Assembly (NCBI GenBank): GCA_000149265.1
Contig: CH003425.1
Location: forward strand, 684,312 to 748,311
DNA from: Ciona savignyi
Lineage: Eukaryota > Chordata > Ascidiacea > Phlebobranchia > Cionidae
DNA: 64,000 nt
Reading direction: 5' to 3'
The notes below the pieces were generated by a model. It saw only the letters and a list, made by a program, of their open reading frames with translations, did no database searches and had not been told where the DNA came from. Positions 21,315 through 41,500 of this stretch are shown here, in pieces. The stretch's first letter is position 1. Each line of letters starts with the position of its first letter. The position numbers and the translations under genes were made by a program.

Positions 21315-21435
21315 CAGTGTTGTTTATTCTTTCTTTCCGCGATATAAAAACACGTGGCACGATCTTCTTTAAAAAATAAAGAAATATAAAAAGACATCCA
21401 AACGACAGTCGTTAAAACACGTCTATATTTAATTT
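21315..21435 (+). repeat. Family C dispersed repeat
   Basis: tttccgcgatataaaaacac, A-rich centre, then aacgacagtcgttaaaacac. It directly follows a family A SINE head. A worn further copy may lie near 23390-23465. Confidence 0.5.
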
Positions 21436-21602
21436 AGGTATTTAGAATATGTATTGGCAGACGTGGCAAACCAAAACCTAACGTATAATTATAATTCTTG
21501 GGACAACTAGGAACGTTATTACATCGGCAATGGTCAATTTCCCCTGATCTCACATTTATTCTATTGCAGAGTGTTTAATATAATACAAAAGCTTCTTTAA
21601 TA

Positions 21603-21881
21603 GAATAAAATATTCACGTTTATCCCCGTGAATGGGAAGCCAAGGAGGTTAACATACGGGCAATCGTAAGCTCACCTCACGCTCGTCGTCGGGTTACCGG
21701 AGCTATTGCAGTGTGTTGTGTATGATAGACACGTTCTTTCATTTTAGTAGAACCCATTAATCCGCTGGGTTCAGGCAATGCCCGTTAAGCACCTTGCCCA
21801 AGGAAACAACCGACATGCTAGCTAGCGACCAGTTTCGTATCTGCAACCCTTCGGCTAAAATGCGGCGCATTAAACCAACAT
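21603..21881 (-). repeat. Family A SINE
   Basis: Inverted copy with weak tail (gaataaaatattcacgttta), good body and degraded head (cccttcggctaaaatgcggc). Confidence 0.78.
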
Positions 21882-22152
21882 CGTAGTCTATAGGGAATTA
21901 TTTTATTTAACAAAACAATGCAGTAGGTTTAATTAACGTATTACAAGTGCCTCGTTCAATGATACAACCGATTAGAAAACGACTGGTTTTGAACCCACAA
22001 CCTTTCCGATTACGATACAATTCGCTGCGGTATGAGCTAACCAGCCTGAGGACAGCGCTCGTTACGTGGGGTTTGCTTATGGAAGGGTTGACTCTATTTA
22101 GTTACAAGGCAAACTGAAATAGCTCCGGTATGCCCCAGTGTATTTCACATGA

Positions 22153-22424
22153 TCCGGCCGGTTGGTCTAGTGGTTAAGTGCGTCGCCTTATAATCGAAAG
22201 GTTGCAGGTGCGAAACTCGTCGCTAGCTAGTCGGTTGTGTCCTTGGGCATTGGGCAAGGCACTTCACGGACATTGCCTGGACCCAGCGGATTAATTGGTT
22301 TTACCAATTTGAAGGAACGTGCGTGTCAACATAACCCGATGGTGGGCGCGAGGTGATCTGACGATGGCCGTGTGTTAACTCCCTTGGTTTTCCCATTCAT
22401 GTGGATAAACATAAATATCCTATC
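22153..22424 (+). repeat. Family A SINE with small internal changes
   Basis: Intact head (ccggttggtctagtggttaa); a 9-base duplication (cattgggca) in the body; part of the second half is deleted (gtgcgtgtcaacataaccc); one tail unit. Confidence 0.82.
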
Positions 22425-22580
22425 CATTATCTGAGGTAATTTCCTATCGTGGGACAATGTTACAATCGGTGACGTGTTCATACGACATGGTATCTTAATC
22501 AGCCAGAGCGTATACTCAGTACACAAATCACCGATACGTTGTGGGATCGAAACCTACCGCTTGTTGGGCGGCTGGGTCAC

Positions 22581-22765
22581 TACACAAAATGCTTAACAGA
22601 CATTGCCTGAACCCAGTAGATTATTGGGTTCTACTAAATTGAAGGAACGTGTAAGTCATAAACAACATACTGCAATAGCTCCGGTGACCCGACGATGGGC
22701 GCGAGGTGATCTAACGATTGTGGGTGTGTTAATCCCTCTTGGTTTTCCTATCCACAGAGTTAAAA
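22581..22765 (+). repeat. Family A SINE, 3' part
   Basis: cattgcctgaacccagtaga through gcgaggtgatctaacgattg to ggttttcctatccacagagt; no head and no tail. Confidence 0.72.
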
Positions 22766-24811
22766 ATTTAATTGCAGAATAACCAGTTTACAAGAAATAT
22801 AATTGATTAATTATGTCGAAATGATTTATTAATAAAATATTCAACCGCTAGACGGCGAAGATGCACGATCGACGTTCATAATGCTTCGTCGATGTTGTTT
22901 ACCAGTATGTGCAAGCCCAGAGGCAAAGAAACAGTGGAAAGTCCCAAGTGTACACATTACACCGCCCGTTCGTGTCAAAACTCAGCGGTTTTAAAACGTG
23001 GCGTGGCGTGGCAAGTTTATAGGATATTTTGGTTAATAATATTAAATAAGTTGATTAAAAAACTTTAACATTTAAACAAACTATTCTTACGGCTCGATTT
23101 TGGCTAATTATCTAATTCTACCTCTCGAAAGTTAACAGGTTAGACTTACTTGTGAAGATTGGTTTGTTTGCCGTTGTATAACATTCAATGTGGATAGGAC
23201 AACGCCCAAACACCATTCATTTCGGGATATCTCGATTATCAGTGTGCTTTGCCTATTTCGACGCCCGTTCGCCGAAATTATGTGGATGTTTCGCTTGTTT
23301 TAACAGCGTTGTTTATACCTTACGTGGCAGATTAAATGTGGGTACTTTAGTTTATTTGTTTTTACTCCTTTAAGAAACCAATAATTAAAAGACCACACTA
23401 AAACAGGAAAAGTAAAAAGTAAATCGTAAAAAAACGTCAAAACGATAGTCCTTAATATATCATGGAACATTAATGACCATTTTCAAGTACAGAAGATGGT
23501 TATGACCATCTTAACACGTTGGAGTTTGTGCATTGTTGTACAAGATTGATTGGCTTTTGCTTAAATTTACAGAGTCAGTGATTTCTTTGTCCTGGGAGCG
23601 TTTCCTGCTTGCGCTTCGCCTCTCTCTTTATAACACGGGCGTTGCCGGTCTGAGGAGAGAGGGCGTGGTTAATAGCGCATAACACCACCAGTTGTGTGAG
23701 GAGCCACTTTAACTGAAGTCGGGTTTAGGTTTTATGAAATACGATGCCGATGTTCATATTCTTTTAGAATTTAACCGAAGTTCAAAATTCGATAAGTAGA
23801 GGTGTAGTAGGTTAAGGTGAAAACAGTTTTAAAATTTGAACTGCATTAGAATTATTTCAGCGACTGATATGGCTATATAATACACGCAGCAACATGTATT
23901 ATAAACTCGATCAAATTCAGTAGTTGCATAGTCAGGGAAAAACTTAACCAAGTTTGCTGTTAGTTGAATAGCTGCCGAAGCTTCCCTGTCCAACCACGCC
24001 CTTAACCGTGTCTGCGTCGCGTCTATTGAAGCGTGTTCGTCCACCACAGTACCAATCGCTTAAATCCTGTTATGTAAAGTTTAACCTTTTAAACCAAGCG
24101 CGTTTTGTTGGACTGGTTTGCATATTAACTACTTGTAATCAAGATAGCTTCGGTTTATTAGGTTATTTTGCGGTGTATTGATGTATTGACTACTGCGCGA
24201 GTATTTATATATCTAGGTCACGTTCTAGCCGCTGTATTATGATAAATCACCCAGCTGTAGTTAAGAACTGCAGCCATTTCCTTTAACGTAACTCCCGTGC
24301 GGTAAATACTCACACGCCCTTTATACAGGTTGGCTGATCGTGCTCTTACACGCCTGGTCAGTGGCGTGGTTTTAATCGCGCTTATTTATTCTATGTAATT
24401 AAACATGGGCTGCTGAATCTAATAATCCAATTACCATCTATCCGTCGTTTGTATAGGCTATCTCTGTTTATAGCTGGACCGATAAACTGCGCGATGGAAA
24501 GTAGATGCATGTCTCGTGAATAAATGTAACTGGGATATTTGTAAGGTGGACTTTATAATCAGGTTGTTTGCGTATAAATGTGATCCGGACTATTCGAAGT
24601 GGATCGTTTATACAGGTTTTGATTCGTGCATCGAAGTGATTAGGCCTTGTAAAGTAAAGTTGAGAATATAACCAGGTTTATTTAAGTAAAAAAGTTATCA
24701 TGCCTCTGTATCAATTAGCATATATCAGGGTCGATTTGTGTAAAAATATGCTTAAAGTAAAGAACACGATTGCTAAAGCTGCGTTTCACAAAACATATTT
24801 TCCAGGCGAAA

Positions 24812-32283
<7,472 letters not shown>

Positions 32284-32515
32284 TTCTACTTATAATAAAA
32301 GTTCCATTATTTCTGTTCCGACAATACAGAAGTGAATATATAAGACGTGTGTTTTGGTCCTATGCTGCTGTGGTTAAAGTACGTGAATCCCCCCCGCTTC
32401 GATCGCATTACCACCACATCTCGTGGTTTAGCTACCGAGTGAGGCATTTAACGAACGTCCTACACTATAGTCAATTCAAATGTGCCGTTTAATCACGACC
32501 ACAATAGCTCAAGTC

Positions 32516-32521
32516 AATAAA
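32516..32521 (+). terminator. Polyadenylation signal, KLF gene
   Basis: AATAAA about 230 bp after the stop codon. Another AATAAA lies only 11 bp after the stop at 32294-32299. Confidence 0.45.
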
Positions 32522-32921
32522 ATCGGTTCAGCAACTCGACGGTGTGCACGCGATAACATGTGAATTATCTTTATCTTTTAAGGCTATTATTTATTATCCT
32601 GTAATCTGCCGTTTACAGCAAATTTGGTGGATAATTCAAAATAAAGTTAAAAAGCAACCGACAATAATAGATCCGTTAACGGCGTCTAATCAACGATAAT
32701 GAGGAATTTATTTCGACATGGTATTATCGGTGAGTTATTTCGTCACTGGTGCTGTGGTCATTGTTATAGTAAAGTTGCAGCAACAGAACCCGTTGGTCAT
32801 TTGTTTTATTCACAAACCTTGTTACTCATGTCTGCCATCTAGCGATTTGTATTTGGTCACACGTTAACGACGTGGTGTCGCTGTTGATCACCACCAAAGA
32901 ATAGGATAAATCGGCTTATGT

Positions 32922-33152
32922 TACGGTCGTGTGGTAGAATGGTTAACGCGACCGATACATATACCGACTTCCATACAAAAACGGTCTAAGTGATGAGCCC
33001 ATCCTGGGTTCGAAACTTGGCCCTGTAAAAAATCGGTTTATGTTGTACGGTCATGTGATTGAATGGTTACGCGATCGATACATATATCGACTTGCATACA
33101 AAATGGTCTCAGCAACTAGACCATCATGGATTCGAAACATGACTCGGTAAAA
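32922..33152 (+). repeat. Two tandem family B elements
   Basis: Two tRNA-like units at 32922-33028 and 33040-33152. The first has ggtcgtgtggtagaatggtt and tgggttcgaaacttgg; the second has ggtcatgtgattgaatggtt and tggattcgaaacatga. Each ends with an A-rich stretch. Confidence 0.78.
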
Positions 33153-33197
33153 CGTCTCCCCTGTTACACTGGAAATAGTGAGTAAGCCTAATTGTTC

Positions 33198-33420
33198 AAT
33201 CGTCTGATTACCTTGCGCTTAACGTCGGATTACCAGAGCTATTGCAGTATGTTTGTAATTCTTAAGTTCCTTTAATTTTGGTTAAATCCATCAATCCATA
33301 AGATTAAGGCGATGACCACTATGCGCCTTGCCCAAGTACACAAGTGACTAGCTAGCGACCAGTTTTTGAATTTGCATACCATTGGTTGATAGATGACGGA
33401 CGCACTATCCTATCAATTTT
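33198..33420 (-). repeat. Family A SINE, diverged
   Basis: Inverted: caatcgtctgattaccttgc, ttaccagagctattgcagta, then gtgactagctagcgaccagt and a degraded head. Confidence 0.7.
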
Positions 33421-33559
33421 TTTGGTTGGACTACACTGCTGACTCAAGATTGTAAATAAAAGCACACTTTTCTTCAAGGCTTAGTGTGATTTTTGTTTTA
33501 TAAACAACTATTTTTTTTATTTTTTTGTTTTTTTTTCCCACTATTTCTGCTCACGTCTA

Positions 33560-33680
33560 ATTTTAATAACTTACTGCTTGTTTTTAGCCGTGTTCTAACG
33601 ACTGTCGTTTTGTCGTTTTTTTTCAATACTCCTGATTTATGTTTTCATCGTGGAAACAAAAAATAAACTAAACTAAAAGC
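33560..33680 (-). repeat. Family C dispersed repeat
   Basis: ttctaacgactgtcgttttg, then catcgtggaaacaaaaaata and aactaaactaaa. This is the reverse of the copy at 6643. Confidence 0.55.
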
Positions 33681-33869
33681 GATGACGAAATTAGTGTAGG
33701 TGGCTCTAGAGCGCCAGCCAGCGAGCAGGCGGCTTCAGAATTGTATCTTGCCTAGAGAGCACGGGCCGAAGTGGGAATATATTATTTTTTATTATAATAT
33801 GCTTTATTATATGACTAAAACCATTAGTTTACGGTTTGATTGCTCAATATTGTTCTTTCGTCTCGGTTT

Positions 33870-34035
33870 GCTGGCCGCGTTCGCTATATTTATTAAATTA
33901 TATCCTTTTTTTCAATGACGTGTTTTAACGACTGCTCGATTTGCCGTGTTTTCCTGTTCCTGTGTCGTGATTATATTCGCTTGCCATTTTTAAATACTGG
34001 GGCAAAAAATGAATAAACTAAACTAAACTTTAAAT
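33870..34035 (-). repeat. Family C dispersed repeat, long form
   Basis: Shares ttaaattatatcctttttt, caatgacgtgttttaacgac and ggggcaaaaaatgaataaac with 14735-14935. Confidence 0.6.
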
Positions 34036-34689
34036 TCTGTTGAGGTTCTTATGATCTTGTACTTGACGCGACCATCACTATTTCCCTCCATTATATAATT
34101 TCCCCTATAATAGTTATTTTACAAAATTGGATTACATTCCTCAAAAAAAAATTGGTCGACTTTCCTATATTAAAAGAATAGTTAAGTTATTTCCGTTTGA
34201 ATATGTTTGAAGAATCGCTCCTCGAGCTGATCGAGATCTTACATAAACATCAGAGAAAAATCGCTAGTTGTCGCTAAAGAGTAAAACGTGGGAACTAGAA
34301 CACAGATATTTTTAACATGTCCATACATATGCCGTACAACCTTCACCCCCCCAAAGAAAAATTACATACATATACCGAGTTTGAACGTTGGCCCAAAAAA
34401 ATTAAAAATTACATTTTCGGCGCAGTTTTTTTTCATCAAAATAACAGATTTTTACTTTTGCTTTTTTTACTTAATTAATCCTGGTTGGAATAATTTAGTT
34501 TCCTTTTTGCCTCGTAATCCCCCCAAGGATACAAAGTTGGTTCAGATTAGGGAAAACTCAACGGATAGTAGAAAGTCGTTGTGGTCGTTAACAAGGTCGG
34601 AGATGCTGGGATCGATTCTCATGCTTTGCACAAGTTGTGTCCTTGGGATAGACACTAAACGAAAACTGCTCTGATCCAATGAAATAAAG

Positions 34690-34974
34690 TCCGGCCGTTA
34701 AGTGCGTCGCCTTTTAATCGAAAGGTTGCAGGTGCGAAACTGGTCGCTAGCTAGTCGGTTGTGTCCTTGGGCAAGGCACTTTACGGACATTGCCTGAACC
34801 CAGCGGATTAATGGATTCTACTAAATTAAAGGGACGTGTCTATCATATACAACACACTGAAATAGCTCCGGTAACCCGACGATGGGCACAAGGTGATCTG
34901 ACGATTGCCCGTGTGTTAACCCTCTTGATATTTCTATTCACGAGATAAACATGAATATCCTATCCTATATCCTA
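34690..34974 (+). repeat. Family A SINE, near full length
   Basis: Head partly deleted (ccggccgttaagtgcgtcgc, so the A box is lost), near-consensus body, tail atcctatcctatatcct. Confidence 0.85.
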
Positions 34975-34982
34975 AATCAAAA

Positions 34983-35060
34983 TCTATCAATTATACAACT
35001 CACTGCAACAGCTCAGATACCCAGACCATGAGCACAAGGTAATCTGCTGATCAACTATTT
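34983..35060 (+). repeat. Family A SINE fragment
   Basis: caattatacaactcactgca, acagctcagatacccagacc and aaggtaatctgctgatcaac match the body after the preceding copy's tail. Confidence 0.45.
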
Positions 35061-35516
35061 TATAGGTTGTCTATAAAACACGTGGGTAAAACAGTATATA
35101 CCCTCCCCTTTAATTAATTGTTTAAAAAGCTTTAAATTGATTATTTTAAATTACAGCAAACAAAAGCAATTAGCAAAAATCAATGATGTCATTTGACGAA
35201 ATCACTATCACGTCACTCACTAACATGTTGAAGTCATAAATTTATTACAAGTGAATACAGAATATAAGTTCATATATAGAATCCGAGAAGAAACTTCCAA
35301 CAATGCGACAATGGAGTTTGAACCGATGAAGTAAAGGTTTAAATTGGTTTAAAATCTTTACAATTTATTGTTTTTTTTCAAATTTTCGTTCAACAAGTGC
35401 CTTTTACTTCGAATTTTTTATAAAACCCGAGAAAGAGTTTCTCAAACACGAGATAGTTTAACCTACTTTAGAAATTTAGAGGAATTTGGACAGATATTCC
35501 AGCTAAATATTGAGGG

Positions 35517-35522
35517 TTTATT
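35517..35522 (-). terminator. Polyadenylation signal, GTPase gene
   Basis: TTTATT on the plus strand (AATAAA on the coding strand), about 80 bp after the stop codon. Confidence 0.5.
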
Positions 35523-35599
35523 GAGATTTTTTAAAAACAAAAAGCCACACAAACAACAAAATAATGGGGAATCCCCGGAATAGGTATAAATTGAAGAGA

Positions 35600-38500
35600 T
35601 CAGTAACCACCGACTTCGTACGTCGAAGTTAACCCGACCGATTGAAAAGGTGGGGGGTTCGGTCTTCCATCGGACCTCCTAACCCCCCGGTGCCTCTTGC
35701 AATGTTCGTTGTACAACGTCACGAGGTCACTCGGGTTCATGTCCGCGTTCGGTGACGTGTCAGACTTACTGCGGTTACGATCGAATAAAGGAATCGGACT
35801 GCTTGAACCGTTTAGTGATGTGTTCGATGACGTCGTCGATGACGTCGATGAAATGACGTCATCGTGGTCGCATAATGTCTTAGTATACACGTTATCAACG
35901 CTGAGCGCTTTGGATAAAGCGGACCGGCGGACTGATATTGATGGGTTCGCCCCGCCGACAACGGCGTTTCTACGTCGCCTCCGCGGCTCTGCGTCGCTCG
36001 AAACCTCCTCGGCTTCGGGAATTCTCTCGATCCTGTCATCCGACCGGTTAGAGTCTTCGTACACGTCCTTATTATACAAATCTTTTGAGTATCGCAGCAA
36101 CCCGCTAGCAAGCGACTGTCGCCGTAGGCTATTAGCGAGGTTGGAGACCATATTATGGCTGGCTGGTCTGTAGAAGTCGTTTGAACACGCACAAGCGTTC
36201 GAATTTAAAATCGGAATTTTGTCCTGAATTCTGTAGGAGAATTTGCGTCTTTGTGAGCTAGAGGGCGATCGAGGGCAGCGTCGGGCAAATTCTCGCCATA
36301 AATCTTCAAAAACCTCACTCGCTTCGTCCATCGACTCTTTGACCGATATTTCGCGGAAGATATGGCAACTCAACTCCCGCGCACGTTCCCTTCCTTCCTC
36401 GGTCGAAATTATTCTTTCATGATCTGCCAGATCGGTCTTGTTACCAACCAAAACCCAACATGGCGTGAAGTTCAATCTCGACTTGGAGTGCGAGTAACTT
36501 GCAACGAACTTTAAGCGGTCAAGTTCGACAAAAGAATACTTGTCTGTGACGTCATAGACAAAGATAAAGGCCTCTCCCCAGCGGCATTTGTCTTCAAGCG
36601 TCAGTGAATGTTCATCCTGAGAAGAAGACAATTGAAACACCAAGATTTGTTCCCATAGACACAATCTACCTCCCCACCAAATTTTATCAAAATTCGTTCA
36701 AAACTTTCCGAGTTATCAAACAATATGTCTAATATTTCTTCTCGGATCACCTCTAATATTGAACCACTTATTCCCATGGACACAATCTACCTACCCACCA
36801 AATTTCATCAAAATCCGAACATAACTTCCCGAGTTATCAAACAATATGTCTAATATTTCTTCTCGGATCACCTCCAATATTGAACCACTTATTCCCATGG
36901 ACACAATCTACCTCCTCACCAAATTTTATTAAAATTCGTTCATAACTTCCCGAGTTATCAAACAATATGTCTAATATTTCTTCTCGGATCACCTCTAATA
37001 TTAAACCACTTATTCCCATGGACACAATCTACCTCCCCACCAAATTTCATCAAAATCCGAACATAAATTCCCGAGTTATCAAACAATATGTCTAATATTT
37101 CTTCTCGGATCACCTCCAATATTGAACCACTTATTCCCATGGACACAATCTACCTCCTCACCAAATTTTATCAAAATACGTTTATAATTTCCCGAGTTAC
37201 AGCGAAAACTTACCTGCTGGCCAGCTGTGTCCATTATTTCAAAGTTAATGAGTTCATCGTCAACGAATCCAGTATGTCGGTAGATTGTTTCTAAAAACAA
37301 ATCACTGTTACATCATAAAACCATAGTATATGACGTCATACTACCTAGATTGGGGTCATAATCGCCGATAAATCTCTTTGTGACGAAACGAACGGCCATT
37401 GCTGTAAAATAAAACATTTAAATTAAAGAAAAACAATAAAATCTTTTGTGTTTTCAGCACGAATATTAAAAGTTGTCATAAGATAGTTGATAAAAAACAA
37501 AAAAGGTTTAACAAAAAACATTTGCAGATGGTTTAATAACGGTTAAACCTTTGTATCCGCGCCGCATTATACGTAATATCCGTTTCTACTAGCCTTTACC
37601 GCAGAAGCAGTAATGGATGACTGACTATATTACACTAGATTATAAATTCTTGCGGTGAGGTGGTATTTTGGTAAGTGCCGCTCAAATGCCAAGCTGGCAG
37701 GACCTCAGTGTTATTATTAGCCATGTTGGTAATGTTTTATTTAGAATGTTATGAACGGATTTTGATGAAATTTAACTAAAATCTCGATTTTGTGCTTGCA
37801 TGGAAATAAGTGGGCTTTAAGCCTGGCGAATAGTAGAACTTATAAATTGTCTGAGGAAAAAGTATATTTTTTCATTTTAAGACAACTGGGAATGGCCTTT
37901 TTCATTTTTAAAATTTTAAATGATGTTTTTTTTTCCTTTTTTGATCAAACAATCTATAGATATCTGCAATATACAGTGGACCTTGCCATATTGTTAAATA
38001 ACCTGGGTGAATGAAAACAAATTTTAACGGATTTTCGGAGGAAATCAGTTCGAAACTCATTTTTGTGTCGTTTTATGCGAAATATGCTGGCTTGAGAGGC
38101 AGTTTACATTAAGCTTAACTCGACAGAATTCGCGCGGATTTGCAATTGTTTCGTCCACAATGAAGACAATAGAAGCATTATGACGTCACGAACAAAAATA
38201 CGTGATAGGTGTGAAGAACGAAACGTAACAAAGATGTCAACAATGTTCATTGTTATAACATAAACAATCACAGCGTCGTAATTGAACTCATACGTCATAA
38301 TTTTACTTCAAACGTCACGCAAATGTCACAATGGGACCTCGTTGACCGAGATAATTGAACTGACATTATGAGCATTGTTTCGACACAAACATAAGATAAT
38401 GGATTGGCCAATCAAATATACACAAGGATCGTGTTTGCAGCGGTTTCCGCGAAAATTCATCGTTTTCTTGTCCATAATTAGTGGAGTGTAATCACTACGG

Positions 38501-41500
38501 TGACCAAAGTTGTTATAGCGATTAGTGGGAACGTGGAAGTTCTTTGTGATCCTAGCAAATCCGCTCAACAAACACAGAAACAACTTTGGGTCATGAGTTA
38601 AGGAGAAAGTCGATTTACTTAAACCCACAAATGACCGAATTTGGAGGTGATACCAAAATAAATTTGGCACCAAGTTAAGTTGGTACATGGGTGGCGCTGA
38701 TATAAAGGCCGCAAGGTGACGCATATATATACAGCTTTTATGAATGGCGCTTATGTGCAGGTGCTATGTGATCCGAAGTCGCTTATAAGTATTACGAGTG
38801 GCTCTTATACTCCGATACTATGGATGGGTATTTATAAGGATACTAAGGGTGGCGCTGATATACAGTGCCTATGAGTGGCGCTTAAACGCAGGAACCATGC
38901 GGTGCTTATACGCAGGATACTAGGGGTTATGCTGATACACAAGATACATACTTGGCGCTAAAATGAAAACAAGCCCTATGTTTTGAACATGCCGAGATGG
39001 TCAACACCAAAATCTGGTTCGTTAATTGAAGTTCGCGCTCCCTACTGTCGATAATCGTGTAATTCGAGTAATTTGCAGTGCTTTTATGACGTCATAAGAT
39101 GTAATACGACGCGACAGTCAATAAGATCCGGTCGGTATGCGCGAATCGAAGAATCGATTTCTGCAGAAAACGACAGAAGATTTTCGGCGCTTTATTGCAA
39201 TGAATAAATGATCATAGATAAATGCGATGATTATAGAGTACAAGGGGAACTTGTGGCCGCAATAATTAAAACACGAATTAAATGAATGGAAACAAAGTTA
39301 TTGCGGCGAAGTTGTGAGGCATGTTAGATATGGATCGTTGCCAGCATCGCTTCGTGCGGTTCTTACGTCATTTATGCTTGGATATTAGGGAGGGGCTCGG
39401 ATATACAGGTGGGTCACCAAGGTTGACTTGAGCGTAAATATCATCGTGGTATTGGAAATGTGGCGCAGATGGACAGGTGGTGGGTTATTTAGACTTTAAC
39501 GGAAATTTCAGTGCAAACGACCTAGTGTTAAGTGACGTGTATATTCGGTGCCTACGTCATCACCGTGTTATGACAAGCATGCTTAACATACGACATCGCC
39601 ATATTTGTACTTCTGCACTGTCTTCACATGCGGTGATAATATACAGGGCGGGATACATAATAACGGTGCATATACATAGGGGAGTATATACCAGCGGCGC
39701 ATATACACAGTGGAGCATTTACCACCGGCTCACATACACAGGGGAGCATTTACCAGCGGCGCACATACACAGGGAAATATGTACCAGCGACGCAGATACA
39801 AAGGGCAATATATCAGTACATAGGATGTTACTATTACGGTCGGCTGCAAACGATTCCTTTTAAAGCAAGCAAAGCACGACCGGTGTTTCAACCGATACTT
39901 CGTCCAACACACAAGCCGCTTCGTCGATAACAAGTACGAATGTTGTGGCGATGTTACTGAAACGCTATCGAACTTAAACGTATAAGGTTACAATGCGACA
40001 AAGTAAACCAACAAGGTAAATCAAAGTCAAAATCACCTTAAACCTAAGATCAAACGGCGATACCAAGCATGGGATGATCTAGATCGCTTCGAAACTGTCA
40101 TTCTAGATTAATACCGCTAATTACAACATGCATTGTCGGCGTCAGACCACGGTAAGTGAGCATTCTCGCGCTAAGTTTGACGTCACACAAGATAATGAAC
40201 ATAACAACAGAACTAGAGAATATTGAAAATGAAAACCGTTTCAATCGGGACCGATTTGAAGATTGCGAAAAGATCAATTTTCAAAGATTATTTGAAGAAA
40301 TTTGAGATGATATTTTCGAATTGGTTATACAAATCGGCGAATTTTGCGATTAGGTAAATTAGGTTTACACAAGTATCACTTAACTTGTAGGTTTATATCC
40401 TATTTGTTTTGTGGACAAAATGCAAAGTGGAGCGCATATCCAGGTTATTCAAATATTTGATCAAACAAATCGGCAAATTTTGTGATTATAATTGAATTAT
40501 TTGAGTTTATACGAAGGAATACTTAACTATTGGACTTTATATTCGGGTATTTTTTTAAACAAAATGGTCGGGAATTTTTAGAATTCTAGATAAAAATTTT
40601 AGAAAAGTTTTTGGAATAATATAAAAGAAAGTAAGAAACGCTTTTAAGTTACAATAATAGTTTGGTGTGTCCAGTCACGCGTCTTGGTTTGTCAACAAAA
40701 AATAAGTTTTTTCCTAAAACAGATCAAAGAAAATTTAGGTTTTAAACAGACACTGAGCACAAACTCAAACAGCTGAAAACATCAAATAAAACGACACCGC
40801 CACATAAAATATACTAAGTGGGCAAGAAATAACACAACCACAAATATTGCTGATTTGTTTTTTGTTTCTATGGATGTCATGCGAATATTTCATTTATGAA
40901 TAACGTCAAAGATAGTAAAAGCAACGAGACAGCACATCAAAGTTTAGTTCACAGTGTTGTTATGGTGGGACGTTAAATATTAGTGTTTAAGATCGGGTCT
41001 AGTTTCTAAACTTTTATTGACTCATTATAAAGAACTGTTTTAAGTAGAAACGTTATATCAATCGGTCGCGCTGATTAATTCGTCCACAAAACCATTAAAT
41101 ATTAGTTTTATGACGTCACATAACCCACAGAACAAAGCTATTTGTGACAATTGTTTTCGTGTTAATCTATGTGTTCCAATTAATTACATCGATTCAGTGG
41201 CTTCAATCATCCATTCGCTGCTTTGATCACGTGATCACGACCAAGATACTTCCCAGAGATTAAAAGCTCTTCTATCGATTCCACTCATTTTCGCGGTAAA
41301 GACAATTAGAATTCTCGCGTTTCTCGATTGTTAAATTTATACTTCTATTGTGATGCAACTATGCCGTAAACGTGTGTGATCTTAATAGGCAGAACGCGAT
41401 TTTAAACAAAACAATTCATTTGACAAGTTTAGAAGAAGATATTTCGCTGTCGTTGAAAACTTGGTGGTGAATTCAAGTTTTGTGTAAATTAGTTAATTAC

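Larger units (their letters stand above)
20264..24811. other. Intergenic region between receptor and KLF genes
   Basis: Apart from the SINE copies and a family C copy listed separately, nothing coding is seen. 22.8-24.8 kb is largely repeat-free and is the natural place for the KLF promoter. tattttccag at 24795-24804, just before the KLF start codon, could be a spliced-leader or 5' UTR acceptor. Confidence 0.45.
32284..35599. other. Intergenic region, convergent KLF and GTPase genes
   Basis: The two neighbouring genes point at each other. The space holds two family B, two family C and three family A copies (listed separately) and AT-rich sequence. The 128-codon frame at 34288-34674 has low-complexity content and no homology I recognise. 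Confidence 0.5.

Noticed and set aside
35829-35860. Cluster of GACGTC motifs as a CRE enhancer
   Set aside because: They fall in coding sequence (HDDVISSTS region) and are explained by Asp/Val and Thr/Ser codon repetition.
35697-36173. 158-codon plus-strand frame
   Set aside because: Antisense shadow of the GTPase last exon, whose minus-strand frame continues the G domain.
36601-37300. Overlapping 60-73 codon minus-strand frames containing ILEVIREEILDILF-type text
   Set aside because: They are translations of the 121-bp minisatellite. The unit length is not a multiple of three, so frames change each unit, and splice sites place the region inside an intron.
39477-39863. 128-codon frame with repeated GAYTQWSIYHRLTYTGEH-type text
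   Set aside because: Translation of the 31-bp minisatellite inside an intron.
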